A stretch of DNA of 64,000 bases from Rhodanobacteraceae bacterium (GTDB taxonomy: Bacteria; Pseudomonadota; Gammaproteobacteria; Xanthomonadales; Rhodanobacteraceae), in contig SCQS01000017.1 in assembly GCA_004299705.1 (NCBI GenBank), positions 1-64,000 of the forward strand, in the 5' to 3' direction. Positions 63,925-64,000 of the stretch are shown in pieces (position 1 is the stretch's first letter; the number at the start of each line of letters is the position of its first letter). The notes beneath the pieces are model-generated. The model was not told the DNA's origin, did not search any database, and saw only the letters and a program-made list of their open reading frames with translations. The position numbers and the translations under genes were made by a program.

Positions 63925-64000
63925 TGGTAATCACGAATCCTTGAGCCGGGCTCAAACGCTGAGCGTGAGGGACGCCAAGAATGCCTCCAGTAACTTGCGA

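Noticed and set aside
1-64000. CRISPR arrays
   Set aside because: No direct repeats of uniform length with spacers were seen. The repeated leader module is not regularly spaced.
1-64000. tRNA or rRNA genes
   Set aside because: No cloverleaf or rRNA-like sequence was recognised by eye; a tRNAscan-SE run would settle it.

Overview
The window looks like part of a large GC-rich accessory replicon, most likely a conjugative plasmid or integrative element of a proteobacterium. The SSB and H-NS-family protein are of a type common in Gammaproteobacteria such as Xanthomonadales, but Betaproteobacteria are not excluded. It carries KfrA, a TraB-type nitrilase-fold protein, an ArdB/KlcA antirestriction protein, SSB, TopA, RecJ, a RecD2-type helicase, RadC, a single-strand annealing protein, a VRR-NUC nuclease and a tyrosine recombinase. 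It has no ribosomal or core metabolic genes. No replication initiator, ParA/ParB pair, relaxase, oriT, tRNA, CRISPR array or transposase was recognised, so this is a slice of a bigger element.

Layout. 0.1-3 kb: small genes and ssb. 3.1-9.1 kb: a tightly overlapping minus-strand operon (C4-type methyltransferase, ASCH protein, PD-(D/E)XK nuclease, SNF2-type helicase, Lar-like zinc ribbon) behind a DsbC/DsbG-like protein. 9.2-12.2 kb: a large S8-protease autotransporter. 12.4-19 kb: H-NS-like protein, annealing protein, a c-di-GMP phosphodiesterase (EAL) divergent from traB. 19-28 kb: RecD2, integrase, VRR-NUC, lipoprotein, exported S1/P1 nuclease. 28-46 kb: many short hypothetical genes interspersed with radC, two DNA methyltransferases, a JAB-like exported protein, recJ, topA and a DksA-like protein. 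46-57 kb: SF2 helicase, antirestriction protein, two-gene plus-strand pairs, a Popeye-like cNMP-binding membrane protein and kfrA. 57-64 kb: a fourth methyltransferase, zinc-ribbon proteins, a nuclease-like protein and a DUF2589 cassette.

The most striking structure is a leader module repeated more than 30 times, on both strands, directly upstream of genes. In gene orientation it reads GGYAMTCNYYCGCAACR, then 29-32 unconserved bases, then GAACC running into a short GC hairpin of variable sequence but conserved pairing, then a Shine-Dalgarno site and the start codon. Many of these units also have their own intrinsic terminator just upstream, so the replicon is built from many small, separately expressed cassettes sharing one 5' control element. 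A second dispersed family, built on CGTAAC-N3-GTTACG half-sites, lies in front of the other class of genes (traB/EAL, recD2, VRR-NUC, S1 nuclease, dksA-like, the SF2 helicase, genes around kfrA) and looks like an operator set for one replicon-wide repressor.

Functionally the genes fall into DNA maintenance and recombination (SSB, annealing protein, RecD2, RecJ, TopA, RadC, nucleases, helicases), evasion or modification (four DNA methyltransferases without recognisable partner endonucleases, ArdB/KlcA, Lar-like protein), host regulation (H-NS-like, DksA-like, EAL, KfrA) and envelope or secreted proteins (TraB, autotransporter, DsbC-like, S1 nuclease, lipoproteins, JAB-like protein). About half of the genes are short and unrecognised.
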